From: Deltaproteobacteria bacterium
Lineage (GTDB): Bacteria; Desulfobacterota; Desulfobulbia; Desulfobulbales; UBA5123
Direction of reading: 5' to 3'
Length of the DNA stretch: 5,014 nt
Assembly: GCA_021788685.1 (NCBI GenBank)
Contig: JAJYKH010000234.1
Coordinates: 1-5,014 of the forward strand
Part shown: in pieces, positions 1-4,734 of the stretch
Layout: every line of letters begins with the position of its first letter
Position numbering within the stretch: position 1 is the stretch's first letter
Position numbers and translations under genes: made by a program
Notes under the pieces: model-generated
What the model was told of the DNA's origin: nothing
Seen by the model: only the letters and a program-made list of their open reading frames with translations
The model's database searches: none

Positions 1-10
1 TGGTTGCCAT
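1..10 (-). CDS. Start of next flagellar gene, probably flgD (hook cap), cut by window edge
   Basis: Nine bases after the fliK stop there is an ATG (bases 10-8) followed by GCA ACC, so the product begins Met-Ala-Thr. A GAGGA ribosome binding site (bases 21-17) overlaps the fliK TGA and lies six bases before the ATG. The same spacing is seen at fliK and motE. The tight junction implies cotranscription and possible translational coupling with fliK. In many flagellar clusters the gene after fliK is flgD, the hook-cap scaffold protein whose export FliK helps regulate. Only three codons are visible, so the identity rests on gene order alone. Confidence 0.45.
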
Positions 11-19
11 AATGCTTCC

Positions 20-1825
20 TCAGATGATCGCATTGAAACCGCTTTCCCGGATGGGGCGGCCGAAGGTCCTGGCCAGCAGCTCCTGGGGGGCGCCGCCGAC
101 CTTTTCCGCCTGCCGATCCCCCATCTGCTTCCTCCAGGCGTTGGCGAAACGCTCCCAGGCCTCCCCGGAGCTGTCCTGCTGGTCCACCGAGACCATGCAC
201 TCCCCCAGAACGAGGCCCTGCTTCTGCAGGTTGTCCCGGAACTGGCCCATGTTGCTTTCGAGCGCCTCCTTCACCCGTTTGTCATCCATGGTGAAGGCCA
301 GGGAGACATGGTCATTCTTGACCAGCACCTCCACCTTCACGTCGCCCAGCTCCGGGGGACGAAGCCGGAGAACAAAATGCTGCTCGTTGCCGCCCAGGCC
401 CCGGGCCACGCCGGCGGCGATCTGATTGAGCGCCTGCTGCTGGAGCTCGGGGGCGAGGGGCGGCCCGGGGACCGTATTGGTTGCCGGCTCTGCCTGGGGC
501 GGGGTCCCAACGGACCGGCCGGCCGCCAGGGAGAAGGATTCGGCCGCGGCCGGCGATACCCCTGCCGGCGCCTTGTTGACGATGGCCTCCATCAAGGCGC
601 GTTCAGCTTCCCCCTTGGCGCCGTTGCCCTCCTGCCCGGCGTTGCCGCCCGCGGCCGGATTGGAGAGGAAAGCGGCGGCCGCGTCTTCCACCGGCGCGCC
701 GAACAGCCCGCCTTCTCCTGCCTGCTTCCCGTCGCCGGCATTCTTCGTCGCGGATTGGCCGAGCTTCGGTTGGGGGGGCGGGGCCTCGATCCGGACCCCG
801 GCGAGATCGACGCTGGCGAGCAGCTGCTCATACATCCCCCGCACCGCCCCCTGGACTGCCGGGGACCAGCCGGCCCCGTTCTCGTTGAAGCCGGATTGGA
901 CGAGCACCTGGTTCATGTCGGCAAAAAATGCCGGCAGGTCGGTTTGGGGCCTTTGGGCATTCACTTGGGTGATGGCCTGCCGCAGCATGCTCTCCAGGCG
1001 GCCGAGGCTCATGTTCACCGGGCTCTCGGGCTGGAAGCCCCGGTTCCAGGAGAGGCCCCGCTCAGGGAGCATGGCCTGCTGCAGCTCCAGGGTGACCCCG
1101 GCCTCGCCCAGCATGGACTGAAGCTGGTCGGCCTCATCGTCGCTCAGCACCACCGGGGGGCCGTTTTCCTTCTGGGGGAGCCCCTCCAGGGCCTGGAGGA
1201 ATTTTCCCAGGTCCAGCTTGCCGTCCACGGCCACCGCCTGCGACTCGATCTTCTGCAGTTGATCGACACCCACCCCTAGCCGGCTGAGAATGGATTCCAG
1301 GAGGGGCAGCCTGGTTTCCGCGACGTTCACCGGGTCCGGTTTGGAGAGGTTCGCGAAATGCTGGGCAAGAGCCGCGAACAGCTCTTCGAGGGGGAGCTTG
1401 CCCTTTTCCTGGAGCCGTTGGAGCAGGGCAGCGGTCTCCGCGCTGCTCATGCCGGCATCGGTGGCGAGCTTCTGGAGGACCCCCGCATCCGGCGGGGCGA
1501 ATGACCATTGGCCGGGGCCGTTCTTGGTGTCGGTGCTCAGCGCCTGGAGCTTCTGCATGAACTGCTGCAGCAGCCCGGCCACAGCCGGCACATTCTGCCC
1601 GGCGGCATCCGGCCCGGATTCTTTGGCCGGCTGGCCCTTGGCCGCGGAAGCGGCCGGTGCCTGGCGGGCGACCCCGAGCAGGTCCTTCTGGCCGGACTCC
1701 TCGTTCAGGCGCCGGTCCATGAATTGGGCGAAATCCTGATCCCCGCTCAGGTTGGCCGTTTTGGCCGCGCCCTGGACGGCGGGCAGCCCGGCCGGCATCA
1801 TCGGGTTCAAGAAGGGAACTTCCAC
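20..1825 (-). CDS. fliK: Flagellar hook-length control protein FliK
   Basis: FliK is a secreted molecular ruler. It measures the hook and, through its C-terminal domain acting on FlhB, switches the export apparatus from hook to filament substrates. The product is 601 residues. Residues about 460-549 form the Flg_hook domain, with the hallmark LRLRPPELGDVKVEV at 486-500. Residues about 350-459 are a Pro/Ala/Gly-rich, probably disordered linker. Residues about 115-285 are Leu/Gln-rich, mostly helical, and contain what look like three degenerate repeats of about 60 residues. The GTG start at 1825 is chosen because AGGAGG (1837-1832) sits six bases upstream; the frame stays open for 31 more codons to an ATG at 1918, but that start has no ribosome binding site and would span the predicted promoter. 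The protein is longer than the roughly 400-residue enteric FliK; length varies widely in this family. It probably leads an operon with the next gene. The family call is firm; the N-terminal domain layout is inference. Confidence 0.94.
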   Translation of the reverse strand: MEVPFLNPMMPAGLPAVQGAAKTANLSGDQDFAQFMDRRLNEESGQKDLLGVARQAPAASAAKGQPAKESGPDAAGQNVPAVAGLLQQFMQKLQALSTDTKNGPGQWSFAPPDAGVLQKLATDAGMSSAETAALLQRLQEKGKLPLEELFAALAQHFANLSKPDPVNVAETRLPLLESILSRLGVGVDQLQKIESQAVAVDGKLDLGKFLQALEGLPQKENGPPVVLSDDEADQLQSMLGEAGVTLELQQAMLPERGLSWNRGFQPESPVNMSLGRLESMLRQAITQVNAQRPQTDLPAFFADMNQVLVQSGFNENGAGWSPAVQGAVRGMYEQLLASVDLAGVRIEAPPPQPKLGQSATKNAGDGKQAGEGGLFGAPVEDAAAAFLSNPAAGGNAGQEGNGAKGEAERALMEAIVNKAPAGVSPAAAESFSLAAGRSVGTPPQAEPATNTVPGPPLAPELQQQALNQIAAGVARGLGGNEQHFVLRLRPPELGDVKVEVLVKNDHVSLAFTMDDKRVKEALESNMGQFRDNLQKQGLVLGECMVSVDQQDSSGEAWERFANAWRKQMGDRQAEKVGGAPQELLARTFGRPIRESGFNAII

Positions 1826-1831
1826 GTTTTT

Positions 1832-1837
1832 CCTCCT
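1832..1837 (-). promoter_or_regulatory. Ribosome binding site that fixes the fliK GTG start
   Basis: The minus strand reads AGGAGG followed by AAAAAC and then GTG. This is a full Shine-Dalgarno core at ideal spacing. It decides for the GTG at 1825 over the in-frame ATG at 1918. Confidence 0.9.
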
Positions 1838-1874
1838 GATGAATGGGAGAAAGAGGCTCTTTGCCCCGGCCTGT

Positions 1875-1890
1875 TGCAAATGGCGTACCT
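1875..1890 (-). promoter_or_regulatory. Sigma-54 (RpoN) -24/-12 promoter for fliK
   Basis: The minus strand reads AGGTACGCCATTTGCA. It matches the sigma-54 consensus TGGCACG-N4-TTGCA at 10 of 12 defined positions. The invariant GG and GC are present with exactly ten bases between them. The predicted start point is near base 1864, giving a leader of about 39 nt before the fliK GTG. Sigma-54 control of hook and late basal-body genes is known in many polar flagellates and deltaproteobacteria. No start-site data are available here, so this is a sequence-based prediction supported by the IHF-like site and dyad upstream. Confidence 0.7.
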
Positions 1891-1931
1891 TACCAATCGC
1901 TTGATGGAGCGACCGCACAACAATAACGAAA

Positions 1932-1944
1932 TATCAATGAGTTA
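1932..1944 (+). promoter_or_regulatory. Predicted IHF binding site upstream of the sigma-54 promoter
   Basis: The plus strand reads TATCAATGAGTTA, which fits WATCAANNNNTTR at every defined position. It lies in an AT-rich patch (about 1917-1965) within otherwise GC-rich DNA. Its centre is about 74 bp upstream of the predicted start point. Sigma-54 promoters commonly place an IHF bend in this range, between the promoter and the enhancer. The consensus is loose enough to occur by chance, so its position is the main support. Confidence 0.5.
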
Positions 1945-2040
1945 AGCTATAAACCGGAATTCCAAAATGGCCGAAAACAGGGGAGAAAAGAAGGACGAGG
2001 GAAAGAATTGCCGGGGAGGGAAGGAGGCAACGGTATGGCG

Positions 2041-2054
2041 ATTCGCGGGCGAAT
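2041..2054. promoter_or_regulatory. Candidate enhancer-binding-protein site (perfect dyad ATTCGC-GG-GCGAAT)
   Basis: This is a perfect 6+6 inverted repeat with a 2-bp centre. It lies about 184 bp upstream of the predicted fliK start point, within the normal range for an NtrC-family activator site. The half-site ATTCGC recurs at 2139-2144, followed by a partial partner (GCGC). The cognate protein (a FlrC/FlgR-type activator) is not in this window, so the role is inferred from symmetry and position. Confidence 0.35.
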
Positions 2055-2157
2055 TCGACGGAAGGGAATGAAAGGACCTACGGATCTCAAGAAGGCAGGG
2101 GGTTGCCGGGAATGAGAAAGCGTTCACAGGCGCCATAGATTCGCGTGAGCGCGCCGG

Positions 2158-2180
2158 TCCGTAATAGCCAGCTATACGGA
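2158..2180 (-). other. Stem-loop just downstream of motE
   Basis: The minus strand can form a nine-pair stem, TCCGTATAG with CTATTACGGA, with one bulged T and a CTGG loop. It begins about 40 bases after the motE stop. No T-run follows (the next bases are CCGGCGCGC), so it is not a standard intrinsic terminator. It could protect the 3' end of the upstream message, or work with Rho acting at the pyrimidine-rich stretch beyond it. Confidence 0.4.
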
Positions 2181-2221
2181 TCGATGCGGTCGCGCGAAGA
2201 TGCGGTGCATGTGGACGCTTT

Positions 2222-2701
2222 CTACTTGATCATGCCGAGCTGCTTGCTTACGCGCACCGCTTTGTCCGGGTCCAGCTTGGCCATGATCTGGGCCACGGTT
2301 TCGGTCTTCATGAGCTTGAGGATGCTGACGACCTCGTCGTCCTCCATCCGGCCGAGGAGGGGGGCGACCTGGGTCGGCTTCATCGAGTTGTACACCTTCA
2401 CCAGGTTCTTGAGCTGCTCGTTCTCGCCGGTCTGCAGGGTGGCGAGCTTGGCCTCCACCTGGGCCTGCAGCTCGTTCAGGCGCGCCATCCGGGATTGGAG
2501 CTCCTTTTCGAGCTGCTTGAGCTGCGCCTCCTTGGCGGCCAGCTCCTTTTCCTTGGCGGCGACCGCCATGTTGCGGGAGGCCAGGTCGATTTCGTCCTGG
2601 GAGATCGCCGCCGGGCCCTCGGCCGCGGTGGAAGAGGGCGAATGGACGACCAGCACGGCCACGAGGAAAAGCCATCCCAGAACCTGCCGTGTGCTGTTCA
2701 T
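2222..2701 (-). CDS. MotE/YlxF-family flagellar protein (MgtE_N-like domain)
   Basis: The product has 159 residues in three parts. Residues about 7-27 are a hydrophobic segment ending in STAA, fitting a signal peptide or N-terminal anchor, so the rest should be extracytoplasmic. Residues about 35-100 form a long charged coiled coil rich in Lys, Glu and Gln. Residues about 100-157 match the MotE/MgtE N-domain pattern, with VYNSMKPTQVAPLLGRMEDD and then IMAKLDPDKA. In Sinorhizobium, MotE is a periplasmic chaperone for the motility protein MotC. In Bacillus, the related ylxF lies between fliJ and fliK, the same position as here. The start has a strong GGAGG (2712-2708) six bases upstream. The exact role outside rhizobia is not settled; the family assignment is well supported by layout and context. 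Confidence 0.85.
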   Translation of the reverse strand: MNSTRQVLGWLFLVAVLVVHSPSSTAAEGPAAISQDEIDLASRNMAVAAKEKELAAKEAQLKQLEKELQSRMARLNELQAQVEAKLATLQTGENEQLKNLVKVYNSMKPTQVAPLLGRMEDDEVVSILKLMKTETVAQIMAKLDPDKAVRVSKQLGMIK

Positions 2702-2707
2702 GCCTTC

Positions 2708-2712
2708 CCTCC
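2708..2712 (-). promoter_or_regulatory. Ribosome binding site of the motE-like gene
   Basis: The minus strand reads GGAGG followed by six bases (GAAGGC) and ATG. It lies between the heptamer repeat element and the start codon. The repeat has therefore not displaced this gene's ribosome binding site, in contrast to fliI. Confidence 0.8.
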
Positions 2713-2737
2713 CGAGCTCAATAAAGTGAGAGCAACA

Positions 2738-2801
2738 ATTGACGAGTGAGGAGCTGATGGGTCACTCCCTTCTTGTCACTTGCCACCTGTCACTTGTCAC
2801 T
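2738..2801. repeat. Composite heptamer repeat element 1 (fliJ-motE junction)
   Basis: The right arm, read on the minus strand from 2801 to 2760, is AGTGACA, AGTGACA, GGTGGCA, AGTGACA, AGAAGGG, AGTGACC. The left arm, read on the plus strand from 2738, is ATTGACG, AGTGAGG. The arms face each other, so GAGTGA (2744-2749) can pair with TCACTC (2762-2767). The first minus-strand unit contains the fliJ stop codon TGA (2799-2797). The unit AGAAGGG matches AGAAGAG at the same place in element 2, which suggests a shared core rather than random decay. Confidence 0.85.
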
Positions 2802-3246
2802 GCAAGTGAGCAGCCCGCCCATGGCGGAGGACAGTCTGCTCGTCGTTTTCTTTCTGCTCTTTCCGCAGGGCTTCCCGGACGTATGCCTGGTGCTCTTTTT
2901 CGCGGGCCCGCTCGATCACCTTCCGCGCCTTCACCCGGTCGGCCAGCCCGCTTCGCGCCTTCTCCACCGCCATCTGCTGGGCGTCGATCATGAGCCGCCT
3001 GGCCCCGATCTCCTCTTCCTTGCGGCCGAGGGCATCCATATAGAAAGTGAACAGCAGTCCGGTCATGGGGCGTTTCTTGCGGTTTTCCAGCTCGGCGCCC
3101 AGGCGCAGCCGTTCCTCCTCCAGCTCGACCAGCCGCTGCCGGTGGGCGGCGAGCACGGCCTGCTCCCGGGCCAGCTGCTGCTGGGCCTGCTCCTCCAGGG
3201 TGCGCCGGTAGCTGAGCAAAGTTTCGAGCTTGAACCGGAAGGCCAT
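2797..3246 (-). CDS. fliJ: Flagellar export protein FliJ
   Basis: FliJ is the small coiled-coil stalk that inserts into the FliI ATPase ring, contacts the export gate protein FlhA and recycles export chaperones. The product is 149 residues, the usual family length. It opens with the typical MAFRFKLETLLSYRR, followed by an almost continuous heptad-patterned helix rich in Glu, Arg, Lys, Gln and Ala, including LEEQAQQQLAREQ near residues 17-29. The ATG at 3246 lies 11 bases after the fliI stop, with GAGGGA (3259-3254) overlapping that stop, so the two genes are probably translationally coupled. The last residues (HLQ) and the stop codon lie at or inside the edge of a heptamer repeat array, so the native C-terminus may have been altered. 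FliJ sequences diverge widely; the call rests on N-terminal pattern, length and position. Confidence 0.92.
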   Translation of the reverse strand: MAFRFKLETLLSYRRTLEEQAQQQLAREQAVLAAHRQRLVELEEERLRLGAELENRKKRPMTGLLFTFYMDALGRKEEEIGARRLMIDAQQMAVEKARSGLADRVKARKVIERAREKEHQAYVREALRKEQKENDEQTVLRHGRAAHLQ

Positions 3247-3257
3247 CCTTCAGTCCC

Positions 3258-4568
3258 TCAGGAGGCCACCAGCTTCGCCAGAGCGGCCCGGCTCTCGGCG
3301 AGCGGGCATTTATTCTCCACTTCCTGCCGCAGGTACCCATTCAGCCGGTCGATCATCCCGATGGCATGATCGATGGCCGGGCTGCTGCCCTTGGCATAGG
3401 CGCCGATGTTGATCAGGTCCTCGGAACGGCGGTAGGTGGCGAGCACTTCCAAAAAGGCCTGGGCCTGCTCCACCTGCTCCCGGGGGACGACGTCGCGCAT
3501 GCAGCGGCTGATGCTGCCCAGGATTTCGATCGCCGGGTAATGGCCCCGGCTCGCGAGATCGCGGCTGAGCACGATGTGGCCGTCCACGATGGAGCGCACC
3601 GCGTCGGCGATGGGCTCGTTCATGTCGTCGCCTTCGACCAGCACCGTATAGATGCCGGTGATGCTGCCCTTGCCGGTGCAGGTCCCGGCCCGCTCCAGCA
3701 GCTTGGGGAGCTGGCCGAACACGGAGGGGGTGTAGCCCCGGGAGGTGGGCGGCTCGCCGATGGCCAGCCCCACCTCCCGGCTGGACATGGCGTAGCGGGT
3801 GACCGAGTCCATCATCAGGATCACGTCCCGCCCCCGATCGCGGAAAAACTCGGAGACGGCGGTGGCGAGATAGGCGCCCCGCATCCGCACCAGGGCGGGC
3901 TGGTCCGAGGTGGCGACCACCACCACCGAGCGGGCGAGCCCTTGCGGCCCCAGGTCCCGCTCGATGAAGTCCTTCAGCTCCCGGCCGCGCTCCCCGATGA
4001 GGGCGATGACACTGATGTCGGCCGCGGTGTGCCTGGCGATCATGCCAAGCAGCGTGCTCTTGCCCACGCCGGAGCCGGCCATGATCCCGATCCGCTGTCC
4101 CTTGCCCAGGGTGAGCAGGCCGTTGATCGCCCGGACCCCCACGTCCACCGGCTGGGTGATCCGCTCCCGCAGCATGGGGTTGAGCGGCTCGGCGTAAAGG
4201 GGATAGGTGAGGCCGGCCTCGATGGGACCCTTGCCGTCCATGGGCCTGCCGAAAGCGTCGATCACCCGCCCGAGCAGCCGGTCGGAGACCGGCACCGTGG
4301 CCTGGCCGTCCACCAGGCGGATGGTGCTGCCCGGCTCGATGCCGCGCATCTCGCCCAAGGGCATCAGCAGGACCTTGCCTTCGCGGAACCCCACCACTTC
4401 GGCGGGGACCCGCTCCCGGCCCCGGAAGATGTCCACCTCGCACATGCTGCCCACGGGAATGGCCGGCCCCAGGCTCTCCAGCACCATCCCGATCACCTGG
4501 TTGACCCGCCCCCGGATGGCGATGAGCGGCAGTTTTTCAACCGCTTCTCTGCACTTGACGAGATCCAT
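3258..4568 (-). CDS. fliI: Flagellum-specific ATPase FliI
   Basis: FliI is the cytoplasmic hexameric ATPase of the flagellar type III export apparatus. It works with FliH and FliJ to deliver and unfold substrates. From Met at 4568 the product is 436 residues, the usual length. Visible motifs are Walker A GSGVGKST (165-172), GERGRE (192-197, with the likely catalytic Glu193), Walker B DVILMMDS (248-255) and the GEPPTSRGYTPSVF segment (271-284). YPAIEILGSISR (344-355) is the F1/V1/FliI signature, ending in an Arg at the arginine-finger region; the Glu at 348 is usually Asp. The start is set by homology to normal N-termini (MDLVKCREAV...). The frame runs on to a GTG at 4640, but those 24 codons are translated heptamer repeat. 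The ATG has no Shine-Dalgarno sequence; the 25 bases before it are mostly repeat with a pyrimidine bias. Confidence 0.98.
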   Translation of the reverse strand: MDLVKCREAVEKLPLIAIRGRVNQVIGMVLESLGPAIPVGSMCEVDIFRGRERVPAEVVGFREGKVLLMPLGEMRGIEPGSTIRLVDGQATVPVSDRLLGRVIDAFGRPMDGKGPIEAGLTYPLYAEPLNPMLRERITQPVDVGVRAINGLLTLGKGQRIGIMAGSGVGKSTLLGMIARHTAADISVIALIGERGRELKDFIERDLGPQGLARSVVVVATSDQPALVRMRGAYLATAVSEFFRDRGRDVILMMDSVTRYAMSSREVGLAIGEPPTSRGYTPSVFGQLPKLLERAGTCTGKGSITGIYTVLVEGDDMNEPIADAVRSIVDGHIVLSRDLASRGHYPAIEILGSISRCMRDVVPREQVEQAQAFLEVLATYRRSEDLINIGAYAKGSSPAIDHAIGMIDRLNGYLRQEVENKCPLAESRAALAKLVAS

Positions 4569-4572
4569 AGGC

Positions 4573-4655
4573 GGTGACCAGTGACAGGTGAGAAGTGATG
4601 AGTGACGGGTCGAAAGCGGCCTCTTCTCGTTACTTGTCACCCGTCACTTGCTACT
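4573..4655. repeat. Composite heptamer repeat element 2 (just upstream of fliI)
   Basis: The plus-strand arm (4573-4614) is GGTGACC, AGTGACA, GGTGAGA, AGTGATG, AGTGACG, GGTCGAA. The minus-strand arm (4655-4628) is AGTAGCA, AGTGACG, GGTGACA, AGTAACG, then a degenerate AGAAGAG. The arms converge: AGTGACGGGT (4601-4610) is perfectly complementary to ACCCGTCACT (4639-4648) across a 28-base spacer. The element ends only four bases from the fliI ATG. Confidence 0.9.
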
Positions 4656-4667
4656 CGGTTATGAGGC

Positions 4668-4734
4668 AGTGACGATTAACGAGTGACAGGTTGAAGAGCT
4701 TTTACTCGTCACCTGTCACCTGTCACTTGTTACT
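4668..4734. repeat. Composite heptamer repeat element 3 (3' end of fliH)
   Basis: The plus-strand arm (4668-4695) is AGTGACG, ATTAACG, AGTGACA, GGTTGAA. The minus-strand arm (4734-4700) is AGTAACA, AGTGACA, GGTGACA, GGTGACG, AGTAAAA. AGTGACAGGT (4682-4691) is perfectly complementary to ACCTGTCACT (4718-4727) across 26 bases. The plus arm ends GGTTGAA, as element 2 ends GGTCGAA, so elements 2 and 3 look like diverged copies in tandem. The minus arm overlaps the last codons and stop of fliH. Confidence 0.9.

Larger units (their letters stand above)
1826..2221. other. Intergenic regulatory region between motE and fliK, no gene
   Basis: These 396 bases hold no gene I can support. One 64-codon minus-strand frame (2136-1942) has no ribosome binding site and a composition unlike a protein. 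From the motE side, the region holds an 8-bp direct repeat (GATGCGGT at 2183-2190 and 2199-2206), a stem-loop (2158-2180) and the ATTCGC dyad. A strongly pyrimidine-rich stretch on the transcribed sense strand (about 2031-1976) follows. Next come the AT-rich IHF-like patch, a small dyad (TCGCT/AGCGA, 1897-1912), the sigma-54 promoter and the fliK leader. In the leader, 1850-1862 is the near-palindrome AAAGAGGCTCTTT as read on the plus strand. Confidence 0.75.

Noticed and set aside
1090..1150. EF-hand calcium-binding loop in FliK
   Set aside because: AVDGKLDLGKF resembles the second half of an EF-hand, but the first acidic ligands and the final Glu are missing. It is better explained as part of the helical repeat.
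308..1279. Long plus-strand open frame (323 codons) opposite fliK
   Set aside because: It lies antisense to a well-supported fliK with a clear C-terminal domain and ribosome binding site. Its residues are rich in Gly, Arg, Leu and His, as expected from reading GC-rich DNA in the wrong frame.
1845..1900. Cyclic di-GMP riboswitch in the fliK leader
   Set aside because: The leader contains GGGGCAAAGAGCC, which recalls part of a GEMM motif, but the required paired helices and conserved joining segments are absent, and the predicted leader is only about 39 nt.
1942..2136. 64-codon minus-strand frame in the motE-fliK gap
   Set aside because: No ribosome binding site, and it runs through the pyrimidine-rich stretch and IHF-like patch, giving a Ser/Phe/Pro-rich product. 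It looks non-coding.
2158..2180. Rho-independent terminator after motE
   Set aside because: The stem is good, but no T-run follows on the minus strand.
2702..2745. Promoter directly upstream of motE
   Set aside because: TTGTTG and TATTGA are only about nine bases apart, and no sigma-54 or sigma-28 pattern is present. The gene is more likely read from upstream.
3366..4577. Plus-strand open frame of 403 codons opposite fliI
   Set aside because: Shadow of fliI. The translation is low-complexity Ala/Gly/His/Asp/Pro with no domain pattern.
4573..4734. CRISPR array
   Set aside because: The units are 7 bp with no spacers and alternate orientation by block. No cas genes are present.
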